Assembly: GCA_900315245.1 (NCBI GenBank)
Contig: OMYJ01000001.1
Location: 62,001 to 126,000, forward strand
Length of the DNA stretch: 64,000 nucleotides
Direction of reading: 5' to 3'
From: an uncultured Bacteroidales bacterium
GTDB taxonomy: Bacteria > Bacteroidota > Bacteroidia > Bacteroidales > WCHB1-69
Part shown: positions 1 to 9,782 of the stretch, piece after piece
Layout: each line of letters opens with the position of its first letter
Numbering within the stretch: position 1 is the stretch's first letter
Notes under the pieces: generated by a model
The model's database searches: none
What the model saw: only the letters and a program-made list of their open reading frames with translations
What the model was told of the DNA's origin: nothing
Made by a program: the position numbers and the translations under genes

Positions 1-2
1 TG

Positions 3-1802
3 ATGACGAGCAACACTGACTGGGTGGTTCGCGTGGCAGAAGAGCCCACTCTGCGCCAAAAGAGTGTGAAAATCCCGGTGGAATTATTGCAGGTCAACCA
101 CAAACAGGACGTAAAAGCAAAAGTTCTGTTCTACCTGAAACCCTCCGCCGATGCCAAGGGGCTACATTACGGCGACCTTCTGTTTGTTCACGCGAAACTC
201 TCCCGCATCCCGCCGCCATACAATCCGGACGCTTTCGACAACCAGCGTTACATGCAACGGCGGGGCATCCACTATACTGGCTTCGTGAACGAGAACGCCT
301 GGGAGCGTATTGGCAACAGACCCGAAAACAGGGTGAAATACCTGGCGCAAAAAACTCGTAATAGACTGACAAACATCTATATATCTGCAGGAATGAGCGG
401 CGAGGAATTGGACATCCTGAAAGCCATCCTGTTGGGCGATGACGACACCTTGGATCCCGAACTGAAGGCCTCCTATTCATCTGCGGGGGTAAGCCACATT
501 CTGTGTGTTTCCGGAATGCACGTGGGCGTTATCTTCATGATTATCAACTTTCTGCTGAAGCCGTTGGACTTTTTCCGCCGCTCAAGAATCCTCAAAACTA
601 TTTTGGTTATGCTGATTGTTTGGCTGTATGCGCACATCACGGGATTAGCTCCGTCTGTAACGCGCTCCGCCACCATGTTCACGTTTGTGGCCATAGGGCA
701 GCTGCTGCGACGGAACACCAACGTCTTCCACAGTCTGTTTGCTTCCATGTTCATCCTCCTGATTGTCAATCCACTGCTATTATTCGAGGTGGGTTTCCAA
801 CTCAGCTACCTTGCTGTTGCGGGAATTGTGCTCTTCCAGCCAAAGTTGTCGGCATTGTACACGTGCCGGACCCGCATCGGAAACTATTTTTGGGAGTTGG
901 TTACGGTTTCCGTGGCGGCGCAGATCGGCACATTCCCCATCTCCATCTACTATTTTGCGAAATTCCCCAACTACTTCCTGCTCTCCAACCTGTCCGTAAT
1001 CACCCTCTCCTTCGCCGTCATCATCACAGGCATCTCCTTGCTGCCGCTTTCGCTAATTCCTGTCATCGCGCGTCATGCCTCTTGGATACTGACCAAGGAA
1101 ATCAGCATCATGAACTGCATCATCCGATTCATCGAGCAACTCCCTCACTCCGTAACGGAAAACATTGATTATCACGTCATTCAAGCAATTCTTTTGTACG
1201 CCGTTATCGGATGTGTGTGTTTGCTGCTTTATCGGAGAAGCCGTAAAACATTCTGGACAACCTGCACCCTATTCACCTTGTTCTGCGTCTCCTTTGCCGT
1301 GCGGAAAGTCCAATTGGCCGATGAGACGGGATTTATAGCCTACCATGTCCGGAAAATCAGCGCTATGGGATTTCAGTGTCAAGGCAACATGGTGCTTTTC
1401 TCAGATTCCATCCGGGACGAGAAGGACGATTTGTACCGTTACAACATCAGCAACTATGCAAGGAAACATCACTTGAAAGTCGTGGTAGTGCCGATTGACA
1501 CTTCCGATTTTGACACACCGTTTCTATGCAAACGCGGGGACTTCATCCGATTTAATGGAAAGAATTTCTTTATTCTCAATAAAAAACAGAAAAACATGGC
1601 TCGAAACAAAAATGACGGTCTGAGTGTTGATTGTCTGCTTTTACGCCAAAATCCGAAGATAGCGCCCGACGAAATAATGTTGAAGCTTCCTTTCAGAGAA
1701 GTGGTGGCAGATGGGTCCAATTCTGCTTATTATGTAGAAAAATGGCGCAGTTTCTGTGTTGAAAAAGGGATTCCGTTCCATTATACAGGAGACGAAAAAT
1801 GA
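3..1802 (+). CDS. comEC: ComEC/Rec2-family DNA uptake channel, 5' end cut by window edge
   Basis: The visible 599 residues match the ComEC/Rec2 family, the inner-membrane channel for single-stranded DNA in natural transformation. The first ~105 residues look like the end of the N-terminal soluble (DUF4131) domain, so the true start probably lies left of the window; the ATG at base 3 is simply the first one available. The competence domain follows, with the family motif GVSHILCVSGMHVG near residue 160 and about eight hydrophobic segments to residue ~410. The last ~175 residues are soluble but show no HxHxDH metallo-beta-lactamase motif, so this is the short form without that domain. Its stop is about 50 bases before ruvA. 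Confidence 0.85.
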   Translation: MTSNTDWVVRVAEEPTLRQKSVKIPVELLQVNHKQDVKAKVLFYLKPSADAKGLHYGDLLFVHAKLSRIPPPYNPDAFDNQRYMQRRGIHYTGFVNENAWERIGNRPENRVKYLAQKTRNRLTNIYISAGMSGEELDILKAILLGDDDTLDPELKASYSSAGVSHILCVSGMHVGVIFMIINFLLKPLDFFRRSRILKTILVMLIVWLYAHITGLAPSVTRSATMFTFVAIGQLLRRNTNVFHSLFASMFILLIVNPLLLFEVGFQLSYLAVAGIVLFQPKLSALYTCRTRIGNYFWELVTVSVAAQIGTFPISIYYFAKFPNYFLLSNLSVITLSFAVIITGISLLPLSLIPVIARHASWILTKEISIMNCIIRFIEQLPHSVTENIDYHVIQAILLYAVIGCVCLLLYRRSRKTFWTTCTLFTLFCVSFAVRKVQLADETGFIAYHVRKISAMGFQCQGNMVLFSDSIRDEKDDLYRYNISNYARKHHLKVVVVPIDTSDFDTPFLCKRGDFIRFNGKNFFILNKKQKNMARNKNDGLSVDCLLLRQNPKIAPDEIMLKLPFREVVADGSNSAYYVEKWRSFCVEKGIPFHYTGDEK

Positions 1803-1829
1803 ATATGAGCAAGGTAACCCCAAATTTTG

Positions 1830-1837
1830 TATCTTTG
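1830..1837 (+). promoter_or_regulatory. -7 box of the ruvA promoter
   Basis: TATCTTTG fits the Bacteroidetes -7 consensus TAnnTTTG and ends 17 bases before the ruvA ATG. It places the transcription start inside the short gap after comEC and supports the ruvA start chosen. No convincing -33 TTTG was seen. Confidence 0.6.
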
Positions 1838-1854
1838 CCGCTTGTTTTTTAAAT

Positions 1855-2445
1855 ATGATAAACCACATCAAAGGCAGAATTGAAGAAGTGAATCCCGCGT
1901 ATGTCATCATTGAGACCGCCGGCGGGATAGGATACTACATTAACATCTCTTTGGCTACATTCTCTGAGATCAAGGACAAGCAAGAAATCAAGTTGCTCAC
2001 CCATTTCATCGTGAAGGAAGACGCGCAGGTTCTTTACGGATTCGCGACGGAAGAGGAACGCGAGCTGTTCAAACTGTTGATTTCGGTCAATGGCATCGGT
2101 CCGAACACTTCGCGACTGATTCTGTCTTCCATGAGTGTGGGCGAGGTGTTGAACGCCATCGCCACCGAAAACGTCAAAGCCATCCAATCGGTAAAAGGCA
2201 TCGGCGCCAAGACTGCGCAGCGTGTTGTGATTGAACTTAAGGACAAGGCGAAGAAGGCTTCATGGGCGGATGCAACAAAAATTAACGTGGCATACAATAA
2301 TAACAAATATGAAGCGTTATCTGCTCTTGTTGCTTTGGGGTTCCCGAAATCCGGAGCAGAAACAGTGTTGGATAAAATCATAAAAGCAGAAGGAATACAA
2401 CTATCTGTGGAAGAGCTTATTAAGAAGTCGTTGAAATTGTTGTAA
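1855..2445 (+). CDS. ruvA: Holliday junction branch migration protein RuvA
   Basis: RuvA binds Holliday junctions as a tetramer and loads the RuvB motor. The 196-residue product has the expected three parts: an N-terminal OB fold (MINHIKGRIEEVNPAYVIIE at the start), tandem helix-hairpin-helix motifs (SVNGIGPNTSR and SVKGIGAKTAQ, about residues 70-125), and a C-terminal RuvB-binding domain (YEALSALVALGF). The open frame extends 33 codons upstream into comEC, but the internal ATG is preferred because it gives the family N-terminus and lies just after a -7 box. The sprA start follows 15 bases after the stop, so the two may share a transcript. Confidence 0.95.
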   Translation: MINHIKGRIEEVNPAYVIIETAGGIGYYINISLATFSEIKDKQEIKLLTHFIVKEDAQVLYGFATEEERELFKLLISVNGIGPNTSRLILSSMSVGEVLNAIATENVKAIQSVKGIGAKTAQRVVIELKDKAKKASWADATKINVAYNNNKYEALSALVALGFPKSGAETVLDKIIKAEGIQLSVEELIKKSLKLL

Positions 2446-2460
2446 CAAAAAAAAGAAAGT

Positions 2461-5400
2461 TTGAAAGTAAAACAATATATACGTGCTGCCATTTCAGCAT
2501 TCCTTATGATCGGACTTGGACATCTGAGTCTGCAGGCTGCTAATTGGTTAGGATTTCATGAGACATTGCCCGTAAGGGTTCAAACGTCATATCCGATATG
2601 TCCTCCTGACACCAACCCGCCGACACTTCCCCAGCCGGACATCAATCCCCTGAATCCTCCCTCCAACAATCCGTTCTATCTCCAGAACCCTCCGGGTGTC
2701 GGGCCGTCCATCATATACGATCCGATTACCAACACATACAATTTCCAATACATGACCGGCAACACCCCGTTCGGGCCCGGTGCTTATATGAATGTCAACG
2801 AATATATTGACTACAACCTGCAACAGAGCATCCACGACTACTGGCAAAACCAAAGCCGCAGTATCGGCAGCACTGGAAACTCGCGCACGGGCAGCGGCCT
2901 GATCCCCCAACTTCACATTGGAGGTGACATTTTTGAGGGCATCTTCGGCAGCAACACGATAGACATCCGCCCGTCAGGAAACATCGGTCTGAAATTAGGT
3001 GCCAAATTCACCAAAACTGACAATTTCAACATTCCTGTAAAACAGAGAAAGAACTTGCAACTCGATTTCGACGAGGACATTCAACTGAATTTGTTAGCCA
3101 AAATCGGTGAAAAGATCGAGTTCAACTTGAATTATTCCACCGACGAACTGTCCGTAACCACCAAATCAGACCAGATCAAGCTGAAATACAACGGTAAGGA
3201 AGATGACATTCTGCAATTGATTGAATTCGGCGACATCACATTTCCATTGAACAGCACCCTGATCACCGGCAGCCAGAGTCTTTTTGGTGTGAAAACACAA
3301 CTCAAGTTCGGAAATTTGTTTGTCACGGCGGTGGCGTCCCGGAAAAAGAGTTCTTCCCAATCCATCACCATTTCCGGAGGTGCGGAGGAAACCGAATTCT
3401 ATTTCCGTGCTGACGAATATGAAGAGAACAAGCACTTCTTCCTTGGACACTTCTTCGAGGAGCATTACAACCAATACCTCAGCACTTTACCTCTGGTAAG
3501 CTCGCCTATCATCATCACAAAAATCGAGGTCTGGCGCACCACTGTAGGTTCAGCCACTACCAACAATCGTAACATCGTAGCTTTCACAGATTTAGGAGAA
3601 TATGACCCTGAATTTGCAAACCTTTCATACAACCCCGCGTACTCCGGCGGCCAATATCCTGACAACAACATCAACAATCTGACCGCCTATGCCGACAGTT
3701 CTCTGATACGCAATATCGCCAACGTGTCTGGCAACATGCAGTCTCTCGGCATGAAATCGGGAACAAACTATGAAAAACTGGAAAGTGCACGTCTGCTTTC
3801 CCCCAGTGAATATACGGTGAACACCAAATTGGGTTTCATCTCGCTGAATTCAGCGTTGGCAGCAGACCAAGTGCTGGCAGTGGCGTTCCAATACACAGTT
3901 ATCGGTGACGACCACGTTTACCAAGTAGGTGAATTTGCCAATGAGGTAGCCACACCGAACTGTATCCGTGTCAAACTGTTGAAAAGTTCGAACCTGAACG
4001 TCAAGTCGCCGCTGTGGAAACTTATGATGAAGAACGTTTACAGCTTGTCCGCCTATCAGCTTTCCCCTGACAAGTTCCGCTTGAACGTTCTATATACCGG
4101 TGATGCGGAAGGTACACCCAACGGTTTCTTCACGCAAGGAGCCCAAAAGGGCATCCCGTTGATCCGGTTAATGGGTTTGGACCGTTTGAACAAGCAACAG
4201 GATCCTTCCCCCGATGGTGTTTTCGACTTCATTGACGGGGCGGCCACCAAGGGCGGTACCATCAACTCCAACAACGGTCGCGTATATTTCCCCACCACAG
4301 AGCCTTTCGGCAAGGATTTGCGCGCCGCTCTCGACGACCCCGAGTTGGCCGACAAATATGCTTTCGATTCGCTTTATACAATGACGAAAACGATGGCGCA
4401 GCAGATCACCAACAAGAACAAATATTACATTGAAGGTAGCTATCGTTCGTCATACGGATCCGAATTCCATTTCCCCAGCGGCGGCGCGACCAAGTCGGTG
4501 AAAGTGACCGCCGGCGGTGTGGCATTGACGGAGAATGTGGACTATACGGTCAACTATGACATGGGCGTGGTGACCATCATCAACCAAAGCATTTTGGCTT
4601 CCGGAACACCTATCACCGTCACGCCTGAAACGGATGACAACTATCAGATGGACAAGCGGATGTTCGGCGTGAATTTGGACTACGTCTTCTCTCCTGATTT
4701 CACTGTCGGAGCCACCTTGCTGAACCTCCGCGAACGTCCGATCACCAACAAGGTCAACTATGGTGATGAACCTATCAACAACCTGATATGGGGCATGAAT
4801 TTCGCCTACAAGACCGAAATGCCATTCATCACCAAAGCCATTGACTTGCTGAGTTTCCACCACACCACCACAAAGTCGTATCTGAATCTGGATGGTGAGT
4901 TCGCTCATTTCATCCCCGGGCATAACCGCCAGATTGGCAAGAGCGGAACCACGTATATTGACAATTTCGAGTCGGCGAAATCGACCATCGACCTGATGAA
5001 CATGGGCAACTGGGTGTTGGCTTCCACACCTCAGGGTCAGCCTGACCTCTTCCCTGAGGCGATGCCAGTGACTGTCTCGGCCTCAGCACGACGACAACTG
5101 GCATACGGTTTCAACCGCGCCCGACTCGCCTGGTACACCATCGACAATTTATTTTACAATGGCGGGGCATCAGTGCCGCCAAACCTGACCGCTGAAGACC
5201 TTTCGCAACCTTACGTCCGTGCGGTGTATGAACCTGAGTTGTTCCCCTTCAAAGAGCAACCCACCACCACGCTTTCCACCCTGATGACCGTGTTCAACTT
5301 GGCCTATTTCCCGACCGAGCGCGGCCCATACAACTATGATGTCGATGGATCGGAAGGATTCTCCCGAGGTTTGAACGAAGACGGTACCTTGCGTGACCCC

Positions 5401-8400
5401 GAAACCCGTTGGGGCGGTATCATGCGGAAATTTGACAACACCGACTTTGAGTCATCCAACTACGAATATATCGAATTCTGGATGATGGATCCTTTTATTG
5501 AGAACCCCGAGCACAAAGGTGGTAAGCTCTATTTCAACTTAGGTGACATTTCAGAGGATATTTTGCGCGACGGACGCAAATTTTACGAGAACGGAATGCC
5601 CACCAATGACTCAGACGAGGATATTGAATTTACCGCTTGGGGACGCGTGCCGACCAAACAAATGATTGTCAACTCTTTTGATAACCAGACAGGCTCTCGC
5701 GTCTATCAAGATATAGGCTACGACGGACTGTCCTCCACCCGTGAGGCGGAATTTTTCAAGGAGACCTTCCTTGACAGAGTGGCGGCGGCCTTCGGTGTCG
5801 GTTCCCAAGCCTATCAAATGGCTGTCGCAGACCCGTCTGCCGATGACTACCACTACTTCAGAGGCAGCGACTATGATGAAGCTGACGTTAAAATCACCGA
5901 ACGTTACAAATATTTCAATAACGCTGAGGGCAACTCCCCCGAACAAGGTCAAGGAGGCGAAAACTATCCCACTTCCGCCACCAGTATGCCGAACATGGAA
6001 GACATGAACAACGACAACACCTTGAGCGAGGACGAACGTTACTACCAGTACGTTATCGACCTGTCGCCTGAAAAAATGGTGGTGGGAGAGAATTATATCA
6101 ACGACGTTTACGAGGGGCATCCCAAAACACTTCCCGACGGAAGCCGTCCCACTACGAAATGGTATCAGTTCCGGATTCCCATTCACAACCCCGACAAAGT
6201 GGTGAACAACATGTCCGGCTTCAACTCCATTCGTTTCATGCGTGTTTTCTTGAAGGATTTTGAAGAGCCGATTATCTGCCGTTTGGCCACGTTTGAATTG
6301 GTGCGTAGCGACTGGCGTTCTTATAATTTGAGTCTGCGTGAAGACGGCGAGTACCTCCCGACCCAGGATGACGGAGAATGTTCGTTCTATGTCGGAACGG
6401 TGAGTTTGGAAGAGAATGCCAACAGGGTTCCTATTCCTTATATGCTCCCTCCGGGTATTGTCCGTGAACAGACCTACGGCATGACCGCCCAGCTTATCAA
6501 CGAAAATGAACAGTCGCTGACCATGAAGGTGGTGAACCTGCCCGATGGTGACTCGCGTGCCGTGTATAAAAACACATCGTACGACCTGCGCCAGTTCAAC
6601 AACTTGCAGATGTACATCCATGCTGAAGACGTCCACTCTTCCGGTGAGTTGAATCCCGGCGATATCAGAGTTTTCATCCGTTTGGGTTCCGACTTCACGG
6701 AGAACTATTACGAATACGAGATACCCGTGGACATTACCCCGTGGACAGTCGGCCGCGACACCAATGCCATCTGGCCGGAGAGAAACCGCATGTATATCGC
6801 CCTGGATTCCTTAGTCTCATTGAAGATGCAGCGCAATGCGGCCGTCAGAAACGGCATGCATCCGGGCAACACCATACCCTATCCTCCATTAGGGCTTGAA
6901 AGCGGTGAGGAGCGGATGACTGTGGTGGGCAACCCCAACTTGGGCGAAGTCACAACTATCATGATTGGTATTCGCAACCCCAAGAAACGCACCCAAAATG
7001 CTGACCCGAGCGGCTATTACGATGACATGCTGGCAAAATCCGTGGAGGTATGGATCAACGAGTTACGATTGAGCGGCTTTGACGACCGACAAGGGGTCGC
7101 TGCCCTCCTACGCGCCCGCGCCACCCTCGCTGATGTCGGAAACATCACCATCTCGGGAACATACTCCACACCCGGCTACGGAGCGTTAGAGCAGTCCATA
7201 ACCGAAAGGTCACACGAAACCAACATCAACTTGGACATTGCCACAAACATTGACGGTGGAAAGCTTTTCTTCCCTGAGAAATGGAACATCAGAATCCCGC
7301 TTCACTACGACTACTCCTTAGGCATTGTGCAACCGGAATACAACCCGCTGAACCCTGACGTGAAGATGAAAGACGAATTGTCCCATCTCCCCACCGCCGA
7401 AGCCCGCGACTCCCTGCGCTTCCTGACCAATACGGTCACCCAACGTCAGAATGTGAACCTGATGAATGTCCGCAAAGAACGGGACTTCTCGAAGGGCAAT
7501 AACAAAATGCACCCTTGGGATATCGAAAACCTTGACTTCTCCTATTCCTATTCTGAAATGATTCAGCGCAATGAAGACATGGAGATGAACAACGAATACA
7601 TCCATCATGGAGAAATCGGTTACACTTTCAGCACTAACCCAAAGAACTACCGACCTTTCTCCCGCGCAAAATGGACCAAGAGCAAATGGCTCCAGCTGAT
7701 CCGCGATTTCAACTTCACGCCCATGCCCAAGAACATCACCGTTCGCACCAGTATGCATCGTGATTTGCAAGAGTTCAAGTATCGTCCGAAGAGTCAAGGA
7801 AATATCATTATCGACACCAACTATGTTAAATCCTACGACTGGACAAGAAACTACGCTGTCAACTGGGATATCTTCCAAAGTCTGAAACTGGAGTTCAAAG
7901 CCGATGCCTCAGCTCGCATTGACGAGCCGGATGGTCGTATTGACACCCGCGTGAAAAAAGACTCACTGTGGCGCTGTATCGGAAAAGGAGGACGTACTAC
8001 CGACTACCGCCAAAACTTCAACGCCACCTATCAAATCCCGTTGAACAAAATCCCGTTGTTCAAATTCGTAAATGCAAACGTGCGTTATAGCTCGATGTAC
8101 ACCTTCTCTGCATCGGCACTCTCCCTCGCATACCTCGGAAACACTATCCAAAACTCGCAAAACATTCAAGGAAATGCCACTTTGAATCTCGTGACACTCT
8201 ACAATTCAGTTCCTTATCTGAAAAAAGTGAACCAAGGTATTGCTCAAAATAAGAATGCCAAGAACAATAACCTTGCCAGAGGTTCCAAAGATTCTAAAGA
8301 CTCTAAAGACTCTAAGGACTCTTATGAAGAGGACGACCCTGGAAAGGAAATCAAGAAGGGCAAAAAGAACAAGGACAAGAACGATTCACTGAACAGGCCT

Positions 8401-9774
8401 CAAGTCGGCAAGCTGATTCTGGACGGAACTTTACGCCTGTTGATGTCTGTCAGAAATGTTTCAGCCAACTATACTCAAGGGCGCGGGACCACATTACCTG
8501 GCTATATGTATTCAGCCACGTTAGTGGGTCATACCAAGGAAAGCAGCACACCCGGTTTTCTGTTTATGTTTGGTGGACAGCCTGACATTCAAGCCATTGG
8601 AGCACGAAATCACTGGCTGACGACCGACTCTCTGATGAATTCCCCCTATCAGCGGACTAAAAACCAAGTAATTAATTTCCGGGCTTCCGTGGAACCTTTC
8701 AAAGATTTCCGTATCGACGTCTCAGCAAATCGCAACTTCACGGAGAACTTCTCGGAATACTTCCATGTTGACGCAATGGGCAATGTGGAACACTACACCC
8801 CTCAACGTTCAGGCTCCTTCAGTATGACGTACTGCGGCTTGGGAACCTTCTTCAAGAAACATGACGACCTGTTCCAAGAATTCCGCGCCGTCAGAGCACA
8901 ACTGTCCGAACGTTACGCCCAAAACAACCCCAATTACACTGGTGAGGTGGATCCGGAAACGGGATTCCCAATGGGTTACAGTGCCATTTCCCAAGATGTG
9001 CTGATGGGCGCCTTCTTCACCACCTATCTCGGCAAAGATCCTGAAAAATCCGACATTTTCTCCCCGTTCCTCAAAATCCCGCTCCCCAACTGGCGTCTCA
9101 ATTACAATGGCTTGACAAAAATCAAAGGGATGAACAAAGTTTTCCAAAGCTTCTCGCTCACCCATAGCTACACTTGTAACTATAATGTCAACGGCTATTC
9201 CACCAACATCTCTTACACGCAAGATGCCAATGGATTTCCTACCGCTTATAACAATCTCGGGGACTTCATTGCCACACACGAACTTAGCCAAATGGCACTT
9301 GCGGAACAATTCTCTCCGCTTATCGGGTTCGATATGACTTTGAAGAACAGTATGTTGCTGAAAGTTGAATACAAACAATCCCGTAATATCTCCCTGAGCT
9401 TCACAAACACCCAGCTGACGGAAACCTCCAGCAAGGAAGTGTCTGTTTCTGCAGGTTACCGATTCAAAGACATCAAAATCGGACTTGTATTTTCTGGAAT
9501 GAAACGGCAGTTCGTCAGCGACTTGAATCTTACCGCAGGGTTTGGTTTGAAAGACAACCAGACTATGCTGCGCAGAATTACGGAAGATGATGATCAGGTG
9601 ACCTCCGGCTCGTTAGACATCACCATTAATGTGGCTGCAGATTACCAGTTCAGTCGTATGGTAGGTCTCAAATTCTACTATGACCAAACCATAAACAGAC
9701 CCAAAAATCAGAACCAGTATAACCGGATGAACTTCCAGACCGGTATCCAACTGCAACTTATGCTGTCGCAGTAA
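2461..9774 (+). CDS. sprA: SprA-type giant outer-membrane translocon of the type IX secretion system
   Basis: At 2437 residues this matches SprA (Sov in Porphyromonas), the very large beta-barrel that forms the T9SS channel in the outer membrane. It begins with a signal peptide (about residues 1-26) and a proline/asparagine-rich segment, and the C-terminal third is rich in alternating barrel-like strands. The start codon is TTG; the next in-frame ATG is 15 codons later and would remove the basic start of the signal peptide, so TTG is preferred. A lysine/serine/aspartate-rich insert near residues 1925-1980 contains a 9-base tandem repeat. The gene converges on the ABC transporter gene with only 8 bases between stops. 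Two likely T9SS substrates lie at 38-41.5 kb. Confidence 0.93.
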   Translation: MKVKQYIRAAISAFLMIGLGHLSLQAANWLGFHETLPVRVQTSYPICPPDTNPPTLPQPDINPLNPPSNNPFYLQNPPGVGPSIIYDPITNTYNFQYMTGNTPFGPGAYMNVNEYIDYNLQQSIHDYWQNQSRSIGSTGNSRTGSGLIPQLHIGGDIFEGIFGSNTIDIRPSGNIGLKLGAKFTKTDNFNIPVKQRKNLQLDFDEDIQLNLLAKIGEKIEFNLNYSTDELSVTTKSDQIKLKYNGKEDDILQLIEFGDITFPLNSTLITGSQSLFGVKTQLKFGNLFVTAVASRKKSSSQSITISGGAEETEFYFRADEYEENKHFFLGHFFEEHYNQYLSTLPLVSSPIIITKIEVWRTTVGSATTNNRNIVAFTDLGEYDPEFANLSYNPAYSGGQYPDNNINNLTAYADSSLIRNIANVSGNMQSLGMKSGTNYEKLESARLLSPSEYTVNTKLGFISLNSALAADQVLAVAFQYTVIGDDHVYQVGEFANEVATPNCIRVKLLKSSNLNVKSPLWKLMMKNVYSLSAYQLSPDKFRLNVLYTGDAEGTPNGFFTQGAQKGIPLIRLMGLDRLNKQQDPSPDGVFDFIDGAATKGGTINSNNGRVYFPTTEPFGKDLRAALDDPELADKYAFDSLYTMTKTMAQQITNKNKYYIEGSYRSSYGSEFHFPSGGATKSVKVTAGGVALTENVDYTVNYDMGVVTIINQSILASGTPITVTPETDDNYQMDKRMFGVNLDYVFSPDFTVGATLLNLRERPITNKVNYGDEPINNLIWGMNFAYKTEMPFITKAIDLLSFHHTTTKSYLNLDGEFAHFIPGHNRQIGKSGTTYIDNFESAKSTIDLMNMGNWVLASTPQGQPDLFPEAMPVTVSASARRQLAYGFNRARLAWYTIDNLFYNGGASVPPNLTAEDLSQPYVRAVYEPELFPFKEQPTTTLSTLMTVFNLAYFPTERGPYNYDVDGSEGFSRGLNEDGTLRDPETRWGGIMRKFDNTDFESSNYEYIEFWMMDPFIENPEHKGGKLYFNLGDISEDILRDGRKFYENGMPTNDSDEDIEFTAWGRVPTKQMIVNSFDNQTGSRVYQDIGYDGLSSTREAEFFKETFLDRVAAAFGVGSQAYQMAVADPSADDYHYFRGSDYDEADVKITERYKYFNNAEGNSPEQGQGGENYPTSATSMPNMEDMNNDNTLSEDERYYQYVIDLSPEKMVVGENYINDVYEGHPKTLPDGSRPTTKWYQFRIPIHNPDKVVNNMSGFNSIRFMRVFLKDFEEPIICRLATFELVRSDWRSYNLSLREDGEYLPTQDDGECSFYVGTVSLEENANRVPIPYMLPPGIVREQTYGMTAQLINENEQSLTMKVVNLPDGDSRAVYKNTSYDLRQFNNLQMYIHAEDVHSSGELNPGDIRVFIRLGSDFTENYYEYEIPVDITPWTVGRDTNAIWPERNRMYIALDSLVSLKMQRNAAVRNGMHPGNTIPYPPLGLESGEERMTVVGNPNLGEVTTIMIGIRNPKKRTQNADPSGYYDDMLAKSVEVWINELRLSGFDDRQGVAALLRARATLADVGNITISGTYSTPGYGALEQSITERSHETNINLDIATNIDGGKLFFPEKWNIRIPLHYDYSLGIVQPEYNPLNPDVKMKDELSHLPTAEARDSLRFLTNTVTQRQNVNLMNVRKERDFSKGNNKMHPWDIENLDFSYSYSEMIQRNEDMEMNNEYIHHGEIGYTFSTNPKNYRPFSRAKWTKSKWLQLIRDFNFTPMPKNITVRTSMHRDLQEFKYRPKSQGNIIIDTNYVKSYDWTRNYAVNWDIFQSLKLEFKADASARIDEPDGRIDTRVKKDSLWRCIGKGGRTTDYRQNFNATYQIPLNKIPLFKFVNANVRYSSMYTFSASALSLAYLGNTIQNSQNIQGNATLNLVTLYNSVPYLKKVNQGIAQNKNAKNNNLARGSKDSKDSKDSKDSYEEDDPGKEIKKGKKNKDKNDSLNRPQVGKLILDGTLRLLMSVRNVSANYTQGRGTTLPGYMYSATLVGHTKESSTPGFLFMFGGQPDIQAIGARNHWLTTDSLMNSPYQRTKNQVINFRASVEPFKDFRIDVSANRNFTENFSEYFHVDAMGNVEHYTPQRSGSFSMTYCGLGTFFKKHDDLFQEFRAVRAQLSERYAQNNPNYTGEVDPETGFPMGYSAISQDVLMGAFFTTYLGKDPEKSDIFSPFLKIPLPNWRLNYNGLTKIKGMNKVFQSFSLTHSYTCNYNVNGYSTNISYTQDANGFPTAYNNLGDFIATHELSQMALAEQFSPLIGFDMTLKNSMLLKVEYKQSRNISLSFTNTQLTETSSKEVSVSAGYRFKDIKIGLVFSGMKRQFVSDLNLTAGFGLKDNQTMLRRITEDDDQVTSGSLDITINVAADYQFSRMVGLKFYYDQTINRPKNQNQYNRMNFQTGIQLQLMLSQ
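8284..8322 (+). repeat. In-frame 9-base tandem repeat inside sprA
   Basis: Four consecutive nine-base units encode Ser-Lys-Asp, followed by another Ser. The second and third units are identical and the others differ at single bases. The unit is a multiple of three, so slippage would change length without breaking the frame. It sits in a charged, probably extra-barrel loop. Confidence 0.85.
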
Positions 9775-9782
9775 TTACAAGA

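Noticed and set aside
5611..6636. A 341-codon minus-strand frame inside sprA
   Set aside because: It lies wholly within sprA, has no domain, and its composition matches an antisense shadow.
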